Source: Euplotes cf. woodruffi 2 WChen-2021
Lineage: Eukaryota; Ciliophora; Spirotrichea; Euplotida; Euplotidae
Assembly: GCA_021441665.1 (NCBI GenBank)
Contig: JAGYYN010000756.1
Location: 1 to 30,442, forward strand
Length of the DNA stretch: 30,442 nt
Direction of reading: 5' to 3'
The notes beneath the pieces are model-generated. The model had not been told where the DNA came from and made no database searches. It saw nothing but the letters and a program-made list of their open reading frames with translations. Below, in pieces: positions 1 to 9,963 of the stretch. The number at the start of each line of letters is the position of its first letter. Position 1 is the stretch's first letter. The position numbers and the translations under genes are program-made.

Positions 1-1514
1 TACTTCTGCTTTGCCTTTTGGAAGTCAACCTGGGATATATGCTTGTTGGTATTTGACTCCTTGCTGCTGGCATTCGTTCCCTCTAGAGTTGCTTTATTCG
101 ACAGATTCGTGTAGTTAATGTTCTCTTTGCCAATCGAATTAAACGAAATGCTCAAACTTGAATTTGTTTTTAACAGCAGCTTGTCTTTTGAGCTGTCGTC
201 GTGGTGGAATTTAAACATAGTCGTTTGCCTTTTATGCTTTGAGCTCTCCTGTCGACTGCTTGGTTTTGCAATCGGCTTCGACTGGCTGCTTTCAATATGA
301 ATATCGAATGTCTCCATCAACCCGTTTTTATTTTGGAGGCAAAGATTGCTCATGATTGACCTTGAATTCATTCTTTTTAATATTTCCATTATGCTTGTCA
401 GATTCATTTTCTTTATAATCAAAAACAAAATTTTTGCTTTGAATTATGTTCTCAGTGTCTTCAGTTTGAATTTGCGATTTATTAAGGTTCAAATTTGCGT
501 TATTTTTGCTTTACATCTTTTGTTTTATTAGCTTGGCTTCTTGGAAACACGTAGCTATTTTCATTTTGAGTACTTAAATCGAGTTTCAATTTCTTCTTTG
601 AACTCCACAAGCTCAGCTTCAACTTTCTCATTCACGTATCTCTCTTGGTATAGTTGTCTCCACTCGAAATCCTTGGTCATGCCTGAAAGCTTTCCTTCCT
701 TTGTGTTTTGGTAGCTCCAGCCGATGAGAGCTCCAGAAGTAGTGGTTTCAGAAATCAGCGAGATTTTTGACGAGTGGATCGAAGACGACCGCATATTATT
801 CTTTTTGTCTTTTGCATGTTTGTGCTTGAGTAATGCATCCTTCGCTACATTCAAGGGTATAAGCTGTTCTTCGACGTGCTTCATCGACTGGCTAGAATTT
901 AGTGCGTTTCACGAGCTTTCAAAGTTCAATCACAAATTGTCATTAATGTTCTGCATGTTAAACTCGGTGGCGCCAATTATCTCCCCAGTAATTAAGTTCT
1001 TCTCTCCAAGCTCAGAGTTCAGCCTGCTCGGAGTCGAACGCTCGCGGTTTGATTTCTTCGGCAATTTCTTTCTAAGTTTTAAATTTTGCTTAAACTTCGC
1101 TTCAGAATTTTTATTTGAAATGCCTTCAAATTCAAATTTTATCGAACTCTCGCTAGTCTCTGTTGGCTCGTGCCTGATAAAGATTTCGCTATTTTCTGGA
1201 TTAAAGAATTGAGGTTTCAGTGTTTTGTTATTATGACTTGTAGAGTACAAGTTCTCTTTGTTTGTAAATCATTTTTCAACGCTTTCGTCTTGTCTACAGT
1301 AAGCACTTGCTTTATTTGGATTTCTAATTTTAATATTGACCTGCTTCTGCACACTTGAACCTTCGCTATTCCCAAATAAAGGCTCGAATTCTGAAGTATG
1401 CGATTTGTAATTGTGCAGCAAATGGTCACTATCATCGTGTCTTGCACTTGATTTAGGAAGAAGTCTTTCACTGATTGATCTGCTCTGCATGTCTTTTTGG
1501 CTCAAAATCTGCAT
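1..1514 (-). CDS. Ser/Lys/Asn-rich protein of unknown function, 3' end cut by the window edge
   Basis: I do not recognise the family. Read on the minus strand from the ATG at 1514-1512, about 500 residues are visible, rich in Ser, Lys, Asn and Glu, without membrane segments, so probably largely disordered with short charged helical stretches. The frame is continuous only under two euplotid rules: in-frame TGA is read as Cys (for example at 1266-1268 and 927-929), and three AAA-TAR sites each shift the frame by +1 (stop triplets at 555-557 TAG, 500-502 TAA, 328-330 TAA). After each shift the new frame stays open up to the next slip site, and the last runs to base 1, which argues against random decay. 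No intron is needed in the visible part. The gene is divergent from the next one, sharing a 377-base upstream region. The coding call is firm, the function unknown. Confidence 0.8.
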
Positions 1515-1891
1515 TTATACTATTAAAAATTAAATATTTAAAAGTTAATGCTTCAATTCAAAATTTTAATCCTTTTATTGGGTTTGAAGTTGTTATATAA
1601 GCAATAAAACTAAATTAAAATACAAAATAGCAGGTTTGAAATAGCTAAATATATAGCTCAATTGACATCAAGTTATTTATATATAGCAAAATCTATCTAA
1701 AATAATCACCAAATAAACTTCTAGATTAATTTAAAAAACTCACAGCATCTGTAAATTGATACTCAGTCTATATTTCTAAATGCATATTTGAGTTAGAAGT
1801 GGATTAAAACCAGACTCGAGTACTACAGGCTGCAAAGCAATTGAAGTTGGGCATTAAATTTAAATAATTTAAATACCAAATCAGCACAGCA
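1515..1891. promoter_or_regulatory. Shared upstream region between two divergent genes
   Basis: This 377-base AT-rich stretch separates the start codons of a minus-strand gene (1514) and a plus-strand gene (1892). It must hold both promoters unless there are non-coding upstream exons. I see TA-rich tracts but no element I can name, no RNA gene and no ORF of note. Confidence 0.5.
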
Positions 1892-4513
1892 ATGGAGAGC
1901 TCAGTCAAGCCATATCACAGTAAATTTAGCAAATCAGGAAATCTATTCCACGGCTACTTCAACAAGATATCCAACCAAGTCAACAGGATCAAGCATTACG
2001 ACAGCGAGAGTTCAGAGTGCTCAAGGCCAGAGCTGCAGTCGGCTGCAAAGGAAGATAACGAAGCTGAGGTCATTTTTAAAGTAAACTTATTCTCTTTTCC
2101 TGCACTTACTTCGCTGCTTCATAATTGTTAATTTGCGGTGGTTAGAAGTCCCCAGTCAGTTGAGTGAATTCAGATGAAAACAGAGACCGCCACAGTATTA
2201 AAAACGAAAAGCCAATTAAGACTTGAAGCATCGATTTGAATGAATACCAGTCAGCTAACAATCCTCAAAAAGTAGGATTTTTAGCCTTATAGTGTGATAT
2301 TTTCCTTTGTAACGATTGCTTTGTAGAAAACTAGAAACCAACAGGCTTCGAGCAAAGGCAGCAGAAAGCGAAGTAGAAAAAGAACCCCAAAGTTGGAATA
2401 AAAATAGTTGAAAATTCAGCGTCTAGCGATGAAAGCGACCGCATACTGCTTGACATCGCTATGGACGAACAACAGGAACTGGAGAATGAACAAGTGAACC
2501 TTATGAAATACCCTGTTGATGCGAATTATAAAATACAAAATAAGTTTTCTGGCTCTTTATCTGACTCTGGACATTTACTAGCAAATATTCGAGGTCAAAA
2601 TTTAGCAAAAATGAAGCTGAAACATCACAAACAGAAAGAAAACTTGAACCAGGATTATTTGGCGTACAACGCAGTGAAATTTTCAAATCAAAACAGGAAG
2701 AGTGCTAATAACGGCGATAGTCACGATGATAAATATTTAACTAAAAGTTCTCGGTCTCAACCTCATAATTCCGAATCGATCAGCAACAGTAATTAAAAGT
2801 AAGAAAGTTGCTTCGAGAAAGTCAGTCAGCAAGAAATCGACTCACTCGATGAATAAAGAAAGCAACAAGATATCGTTGACGTCGATGGTTCCATCGACCT
2901 TAAATTCGCTGCAAAACAACAAAAGAGCTATGGGGTTAAATAAGCACAAAAGTAAGGACTTTTATCTTAATTACAGGTTTTAAAGAACTTAGTCGAAACT
3001 CAAAATTGCATTCGACAAAAAGTGAAAATAGCATTTGGCAGACAAGCAAGTCGGGAAGTGAGGAGCGAAGGCTTCCAACAGCCACTACAAATAACATATT
3101 TTACAAAAATGCAGCGCAAACTTTACATAAATTAGACAGCAATTGATATGCGTCTAAGCATTGTGCAATTGACGATCGGCAGACACCGAAAATGGGGCAG
3201 CAAGTGTCAATTAACTTTAACGAGTTCAAGCCAGTGCAGTCTGTACATTACGAGTCGGAGCTTATCAAAGCAAGGCTAAACAACCACACCAAGCAAAAGC
3301 AGGACTCAAAGGAAGTTGTACTTCCGGACTTTAGGTAGCGGTGGAGTTTTGCTGCAATAACCTTACAACCTGTAGTTTTGGATTTTCCGAAAACACGACC
3401 AGCGCTATGATCCAAAAGTTAATCGAGGGCAAGTAACCAGGTCAAAGCCAAGGAACCTAAAAAGTACGAAAAGGACTGCAAAGAATCAAGGAATAAAAGC
3501 GCATTGGTAGCAAATAAGATTAAATAAATTCGAGACTGTCAACGTCGTTCCTTCCAACCAGTGAAATTCTCAATGGTTCGTGACTCGCATTACATACTTT
3601 AGCAAAAGCAATTTTGAGATTTACAGCAGTCCAGAAAGTTCCGCACGAGAGAATATTTCTCATCAAGCGAAGCCTAATTCTAAAGAAAAGCGCAAAGTGT
3701 TCATCAAGAGGATGATCAAGCACCAACTGTATGAAAGTAACCGCTAATAAATAGAGAAAAGGGTAAGGAAGACGTGTCTAAAACAAAACGAAAAGTTACA
3801 TCAAAATTTGAAATCATCCCATCGGGTATGTACAGCTGTGACTATATCAAACTCTGCAATTTAGTCAAAAGAACGTATCGAAATAGTAATAATGTTGAAC
3901 TCGTCGATTCAGCATCTTACTCGAAAACCTTAAAGACAAATAAAAGTAATATGAGTAAAGAAAGCAAGCCAAAAACTAATAAGCAGAAGTATTTGTTGTA
4001 AGCCTATTATACTTCGCTCATTTAAAATATTGTTAGAAGCAAATATAAGAGAGCAGAGAAGAGTTCATCGATAAAACTGCTTGAATGAATCAACTCAATG
4101 CTGCAAAAGTCAAATAAGCCTGCAAAAGTGCCAAAAGAAAGGTTTTCTTCAAACATATACTCCAAAGACAGCATTCAAAGGCCGAGGGTGAGCAAGGTAA
4201 TTGCTGTCTGTAATATTATAGTTCGATTCGCTGTCTAAAATGAGGACTCAAAACGACTCTTGCCTCAAACCAAAAGTAGCTAAGCCAAAGAAGGCTGGAA
4301 AAGTGAAAAACTATGATTATTGAAAGCCAGACTCAGGCTCAACATCGCATAGAGTCGTTGCAATAAAGTCAGTGAATAAGCTGCCGAATACTAAAAGCAT
4401 GACGGACTTATTGAAGAGGACCAAACAGCACTCGAAGCATGCAGATATGCTGAAGGTCAATAATTTATTTAACTAAATTCAATCTTAAATTGTTGCAGGC
4501 AAGGATTTGTTAA
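1892..4513 (+). CDS. Basic low-complexity protein, about 744 residues, with about ten short introns
   Basis: Unrecognised family. Start is ATG 1892. Inferred introns: 2081-2145, 2272-2326, 2373-2407, 2789-2825, 2952-2976, 3335-3375, 3737-3756, 3998-4036, 4197-4221, 4456-4498; the end is TAA 4511-4513 after a TGT codon. A +1 shift is needed at AAA-TAA (TAA 3525-3527) and another at AAG-TAA (TAA 3434-3436). With these, the spliced length is an exact multiple of three. The product is Lys/Ser/Asn rich with several in-frame TGA read as Cys and no hydrophobic segment. Weak points: the 35-nt intron at 2373 is GC-rich for an intron. The 20-nt intron at 3737 could instead be two successive frameshifts at CGC-TAA and AAA-TAG. 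The AAG-TAA site could be a 5' splice site. The locus is certainly coding; the exact product is provisional. Confidence 0.7.
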
Positions 4514-4865
4514 TAGCTCAGTCTGTATTGCATTAAGATTTTGAAAGAGGCAATAATAAAAATATTTTTTTAATTCAACCATTTTTATCTTAATTTTTAA
4601 TAATAATTTGTTAGCATTGCTTTGATAATAACAAATTTAATTAAAAGCAAAGCAAATGTAAATATAATTTTAAGCTAACAATTAAATTTAATTAATATTA
4701 GGTGAGGATTTGTAAAGAAAATTTACCTAAAATTCTATTATTTTTGCTAATATTGTAATTATTTATCCGTGGTAAATTAAAATATTTGTATGTAAATTAA
4801 AAAATAGGTGTTTCAAAGCAATATTTATTATTGAATTAGGAATAAAATTATTGAATTTCAACACC
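4514..4865. other. AT-rich spacer
   Basis: 352 bases between two plus-strand genes, very AT-rich with long A/T runs and AATAA-type motifs that could serve the 3' end of the upstream transcript. Two copies of TATTGAATT lie at 4829-4837 and 4849-4857 just before the next start codon; they resemble the Euplotes crassus chromosome-breakage core, but such words are expected by chance in this composition. No gene seen. Confidence 0.5.
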
Positions 4866-5211
4866 ATGGCATCACTTTCCCAAAGAAGAACTGTTAAGTT
4901 CTCTGTATCTAAAGCTGATATAAAATCAAACCCGCTGAAGTTCCTGTGAAAATTTGGGACACTAAAGCACAAACCAGCGAAAAAGGCATTTAACATCGAC
5001 ATTTTGAAATTTAAAAACGAAATTCCGAAATATGAAAACAATGGTAAGAAATGTAATTGTATGATACGTGATTTTAAGATAACCATCTATGATACAAAGA
5101 AGTTTTATACTTTGTGTCTCTTCAGCTCGCTTCAGCCTCTATGTATTTATTATTTACTTTGGTTTTGATCAGATTGCTGATATCGAGGAAAGAATAAAAC
5201 ATTGATTTTAG
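4866..5211 (+). CDS. Small basic protein of unknown function, about 87 residues, two exons
   Basis: ATG 4866 lies in a good context (ACACCATGG). Exon 1 (4866-5043) encodes a Lys-rich segment with one TGA read as Cys. An 82-nt intron (GTAAG donor at 5044, TTCAG acceptor ending 5125) joins in frame to a second exon that ends TTT-TAG at 5209-5211. The C-terminal part has an aromatic/aliphatic stretch (FSLYVFIIYF) followed by an acidic amphipathic segment (DQIADIEERIKH), so it may be membrane-associated. Without splicing the ORF stays open farther, so the intron is an inference from splice-site quality and the better-looking C-terminus. No family recognised. Confidence 0.45.
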
Positions 5212-5483
5212 TAACAAATAAGAAGCTATTTATGTAAATTATTTTTTAAACGAGACTAATCATTTCAAAAAATTATAATCACAACGTCATATTTTAACTA
5301 CAAACCACAATACACTTTTAAATAAAATCAAACTTTTCTTAATAGGTCCAAGATTCGAAATATAAAATGTATAGCAATTAATTATTATTTATTTAAGTTT
5401 TATTTTTTTTAAAGCTCAGTTTTGTTATATTTAACAGTGATGAATTAATATCACTAGCAGTGCTTTTATTTACGTATCATAAT

Positions 5484-6636
5484 ATGTCCTATTTTCGACT
5501 AGATCAAAACGGCTACATAAAGAAAGACATCAAAAGTGTCAACTACATCGATCACAAAGAATTCACGTACGATGTATTCCCTGATGACAAAATCTTACAA
5601 AAAGTCGACTATTTCATTACTCCTTACAACAACACAATTGATCTTCGAAAGCATATGGGTTTCAAAGACGATGAACCACAGGCTCAAACTTACCGATCAG
5701 AGGGCGAAAGCAAAAGCGAAATCAACAAGTACTATTTTGTTGAGTTCAATTCTCTATTTTTTAACTTGTTGCTTTTAGCAAATCAAAGTGGAAGTAAAAT
5801 ATCCAATTTGATTATCGAGGAAAAGCCGAGAATCTTCAAGCTTTCAATCGCGCATTTGAACAAAGACCTCTGGAATGAGCTCAGACTCCTCGCTGATAAG
5901 ACGATTAAAAACGACAGCAAGAGCTCGAAGTTGAAGATCAATAAAGACCAGATCGGTCACTTAAAGCAAGTTACCAAAGTTGATGCAGCCCAGATCAAAA
6001 TGAGTATTTCTATTCTAAGGCAGACCATCCAAAAACTAATATCAAATAAAAGAAAAACAAAGAAGACCGTTAAGAAAAAGTAAGCCGCTCTGAAGATACC
6101 TCGAGTTTATGAAGTCTCCAGTGAGGATGAAGAGTGTGTACCAGAGTTCAAGGCAGAACCTATTCGATAACAAAGCATCTGCAGCATCGCCTTCATCTTC
6201 TCAGAATCAATCGAAGCCAGCACGGATGTCAAAACTAAAGCTAAAAGACTTTATAATGGCGATGAATAGTCCTTCGGTTCGATCTAATTCGCATGAAAAA
6301 GCCTCTAGCAATTCAAAGCCGTATTATATATCTCCTCAGCCTCACGGACTGATTAAGAACTCGATAAAAGCGAGGATTTTAAACCGAGTGAAGAGCTCGA
6401 TGCTGGAAAGCAACAGAGTGTGACTCTTCGGTCAGTCGCAGAACTTCAGCAAAGTGCGGCCGCCAAATATGTTCTATTCTTCTGAGATCTCGGCAAGCAG
6501 TAAGCTAAAGGACAGACCGTCGAGCATTGAGCCGATCCAAAAATTTACTGTGATGAACTCTGACCTCGAGATGTCTGTATCTAAGCCTTCTGTGCAAATT
6601 AACCGCGTGAATTCCTCAAGACTGCTAGGTCATTAA
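5484..6636 (+). CDS. Unknown basic protein, about 383 residues, frame change near the middle
   Basis: Start chosen at ATG 5484, the first ATG of the open frame. Residues 1-200 form a well-structured-looking segment with aromatic and aliphatic residues (for example KDLWNELRLLADK) ending in a run of Lys. At AAG-TAA (TAA 6081-6083) the frame must move by +1; the downstream frame then stays open, with TGA at 6421-6423 read as Cys, to CAT-TAA at 6634-6636. The C-terminal half is Ser/Lys/Asn-rich and probably disordered. The frame change could instead be an intron whose donor is the AAGTAAG itself with an acceptor near 6125, which gives the same downstream frame. Function unknown. Confidence 0.65.
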
Positions 6637-6951
6637 TTAATGTTCAATTACGAGATTTGTAATCATGAGGGAAGCAATAAGAGTAAATATTTGGATTTAT
6701 TATTGGGTCTTTAACTGCTGCAGCAACTTTATAGCTTACTCGTTTAATAAAAATCAGCTAAATGAAGTAATAAATATTTGCAATATTGAAATACAAATGC
6801 TGATTATATTTTTTAATTTGACAGTGTATAGATAAATTTAAAAACTTAAGGCTTTTAATGTGTCAACTATTTTAAGTTTAAAGTATATTAGTAATAATTA
6901 TTTGACTTAAATAATTTTATTTGTAATTAACCATCCGAATTTATCATCAAA
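6637..6951. other. AT-rich spacer upstream of Ku80
   Basis: 315 bases, AT-rich, between the unknown gene and Ku80. It should hold the 3' end of the former and the promoter of the latter. A TATTGAAATA at 6784-6793 matches the published E. crassus breakage-signal core; one match in AT-rich DNA is not evidence. No ORF or RNA gene seen. Confidence 0.45.
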
Positions 6952-9586
6952 ATGTCCGCCACAAAAGTAAGATGATTTTACATTGTTTAGGAAGCCATCG
7001 CAATAGTACTTGACGTGAGCAAATCTATGAATCTGCCGTTCCGTGGAGGGAAAAGCGGAATAACAAGGCTGCAGGCAGCTATTGATTCTATCAAAATGCT
7101 AATTGAGCAAAAGTTGCTTTACACAAAAGGGACTGAAATTGGCATCGTGCTATTTGGAAGCGATGTTACAAACAATCCAATCAACGACAAGCAGGGAGGG
7201 TATGAGAACGTGAATATGATCATGTATATGGACGAACCTTCAGTCGATCTTCTAAAAACAATTGATTCACAGATTACCGCCTCAAATAGTAATTATATAC
7301 AAAATAAATTATTTAGCCGTCACTGGGGACTGGATAGATGGTCTTATTGTTGGGTTTGACATGATTTACAATAAATACGGTATGTAAAAATATCATAAAT
7401 GCTAAACATATTTTACCTGTGATTGACTAATTCATCGGCGACTTCAGTTCGTCATTGTTATCTGTTGTTTTGAGTAAAAATATATAAAATTCAACTTCAC
7501 TAATAAACTCATTTGATGATAGCAAACAAAAAGTACAACAAAAGAATATTTTTAATTACCGACGGAGAAAGCGAAGTTAAAGACTCTGATCAAATACAAG
7601 ATATAATCGATCAGCTGATTCAGACTGACACAAGTGTCAATGTTATTTCGATTGACTTCTGCAACCACTTGAATGAAGACTCTGATCAAGAAGGCCACAT
7701 AGAAGAGAAAAAGAGCAACCACGATGATAGCGATGATCAAGATGACGGCAATGACAAGCCAAACGGAGGTAACAATTATCTAACTAATCGCCTAGATATG
7801 CGCAAAATCAAAGTCGAATGAAACCAAGGAGAAATGGACCTTGAGTCTCCTAATCAAAGAGAAAACAAGCAAATTTTAGAAGATTTCACGTCAAAAATCA
7901 AAGGTGCGATTTTTCCTGCAAAACTCGCGATCTCGATATTCAAGCAGTTTCAAAAGCGCGAGGTCACAAAGAGGACAAAATATAGAGGAGCTCTTGAACT
8001 TGCTAAAAACTGTGATTTAGAAGTGTGTGTTTACACGAAAACTACCGAAGAGAAGCTTCCAAGCTTGAAAAAGCACTCACTGTGCGTTGATCCTTCAGAC
8101 GATGTAAAATCTGGAGAAGTATCAAGAGAGGTATTCTACGCAGACGTGGACGATCCAGAAAAGAAAGAAATAGATCTCGAAGACGTAATTAAAGCTTACT
8201 TCTACGGGAAACAACTGGTCCCTATTGATAAAATAAACGAAGAGGTGCTCAAGTTTAATGACGATAGGTGCCTCAAAATGTTAGGCTTTACTGAAGCGAG
8301 CAAAGTTCCAAGGCAACACTATATGTCTGGGTGAGACATTGTTGTTCCTGTGGAATCCGCAAATAACAGGAGAGCATTTAGCTCTTTAATCCACGCAATG
8401 CTGGACACTGACACTGTGATGATTGCCAAGTGGGTGAGCAGAAAGAATGCGTCTCCAAAGCTGGTTGTACTGCATCCTTATCATGAACCAAAGTTCGAGT
8501 GTTTGTACATGAACTTGCTACCAACTGTCGAGGATATCCGAGATTATCAGTTTGGCTCTTTAGTTGAGTCCACTCCGGCCCAACAAAAAGCAATGGACGA
8601 GTTCGTCGATGCTATGAATATCGACGAAGCTGATGAGGAAGGTGTTGAAGCAGAGACAAACGTATTTAATCCAACTTTGCAATACTTCAACCAGTGCGTG
8701 ATCCATAGAATTTACAACGGAGAGGAATCCGATCTGCCAGAGCTAAACCGAACGATCGAAGAGCATGCTCGACCCGAAGTTGAAGCCTTTGAAAGGGCTC
8801 AGCAGCAAGTCGAAGAACTCACAAGTGCATTTGAACTTGAAGAGAATAAAGAAGAGATTCGGCGCAAAGAACGAAGAATCTGACTCCGCGATATCGTCCT
8901 TCAAGGACAAAGCGAAGAAGAGAAGAAAGAAGAGATCACTCAGCAAGTTGAATCGACTGAAGCTCAAACTGTCCCCGAGCTTTCAGCAGAAGAAAAGCAA
9001 AGGAAGTTTGATTTTAATAAAGAAGAAAAAGTCGATAAGATATCCTCAATGAATCCTGTGAAAGACTTTGAAAAGGTAAATTTGTTGATTATAATCTCAG
9101 CTGTGCTATAACTAATTATTTTTACTCTGCTGATTTAGATGATCAACGATAGAGAGGTCGATCGAGTTGACGAAGCGCTAACCCAAATGAAAGCAATTAT
9201 TTTAGAATTCGTCAAACACAGCATCCAAGGAGACGTATATGAAAAAGCGATTGAATGTCTGAGGTCGATGAGAAAAGCATGTAAAGATAATGATGAAGCC
9301 CAACCATTTAATGAATTCCTTAAGGTAGAAATTACTTTGCCTCAAACTAACCTTGTCTTAGGATTTAAGAAACAGATACGAAACAGGAATTCACTCTTCT
9401 TTCTATGAAATGGTTAGAGCCAATAATATCGGGTTGATCACAAAAGACGAGTCTTTCAAGTCAAATGTTACGAAGCAAGAGGCTGATGACTTCTTTGGAC
9501 TGACTTGCCAACAGCCAGTAGCTGATAAGCCAAAGGAAAAAGAAAATAAAAATGAAGAAGACGATATTTTCGATGATATTGAGTAA
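6952..9586 (+). CDS. KU80: Ku80 subunit of the Ku DNA-end-binding heterodimer
   Basis: Ku80 pairs with Ku70, encircles broken DNA ends and starts non-homologous end joining in the nucleus. Six exons: 6952-6966, 6991-7288, 7317-7379, 7523-9075, 9139-9324, 9362-9586, giving 779 residues (animal Ku80 is about 730). The N-terminal von Willebrand A domain (about 1-260) shows the EIGIVLFGSD and IFLITDGE strands and carries an Asp/Glu/His-rich insertion at about 178-210. The beta-barrel/ring region (about 260-500) has the typical SSLIHAM and FECLYMNLLP segments. A helical C-terminal domain follows. The last residues, EDDIFDDIE, match the conserved acidic tail that recruits DNA-PKcs. Three in-frame TGA (7819, 8332, 8881) are read as Cys; no frameshift is needed. 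The stop is GAG-TAA. In ciliates Ku also serves repair during programmed genome rearrangement (shown in Paramecium); whether this copy is developmental cannot be told here. Confidence 0.95.
7380..7522 (+). other. Long intron (143 nt) of Ku80
   Basis: Donor G|GTATGT at 7380, acceptor ATGATAG ending 7522. It joins the conserved vWA segments on both sides in frame. It is several times longer than the 24- and 28-nt introns of the same gene and very AT-rich, so it could hold a nested germline-only insertion if this is micronuclear DNA. Confidence 0.7.
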
Positions 9587-9963
9587 ATTAATACTGAAGT
9601 GATACTGCGAAGATCATCAACGCAACTAATTTGGAGTTTTCAACAATGTATATTGATATATCTTATATTGCAAAATAAATGATTTGTGTGAAAATTATAA
9701 AAAGCTATCAAAGTAATTATATTAGACAAAAATACAAATTACTCAGTGAAATTAAATTTTAAAATTATAAAAAGCAAAGAAACCTAACTAACAACAATAG
9801 TTTTTAGCATTATTAATATGAAAATTAATAGCGTATTGAGTTTAAATTTTGTAATTCAATCTATTACTAAATTCGCGACATATTTCAGATGTTGAATTTT
9901 GACTTCAATATTAATAATTGTTTCAATTTAAACTATTTTAATTTGTATTATTAATATACACAA
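9587..9963. other. AT-rich spacer
   Basis: 377 bases between Ku80 and the phosphatase gene. It contains AATAAA at 9675-9680, a plausible poly(A) signal for Ku80, and several short inverted TTGAA/TTCAA words. No ORF or RNA gene recognised. Confidence 0.45.

Noticed and set aside
724-1212. 162-codon plus-strand open frame
   Set aside because: It is the antisense shadow of the minus-strand gene at 1-1514, whose frames chain through AAA-TAR sites; the plus frame does not.
4763-5086. 107-codon minus-strand open frame
   Set aside because: Antisense to the two-exon plus-strand gene starting at ATG 4866, which has a better start context and splice signals.
8743-9052. Lys/Ser-rich open frames on both strands near 8750-9050
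   Set aside because: Shadows of the Ku80 C-terminal region, which is continuous there with TGA 8881 as Cys.
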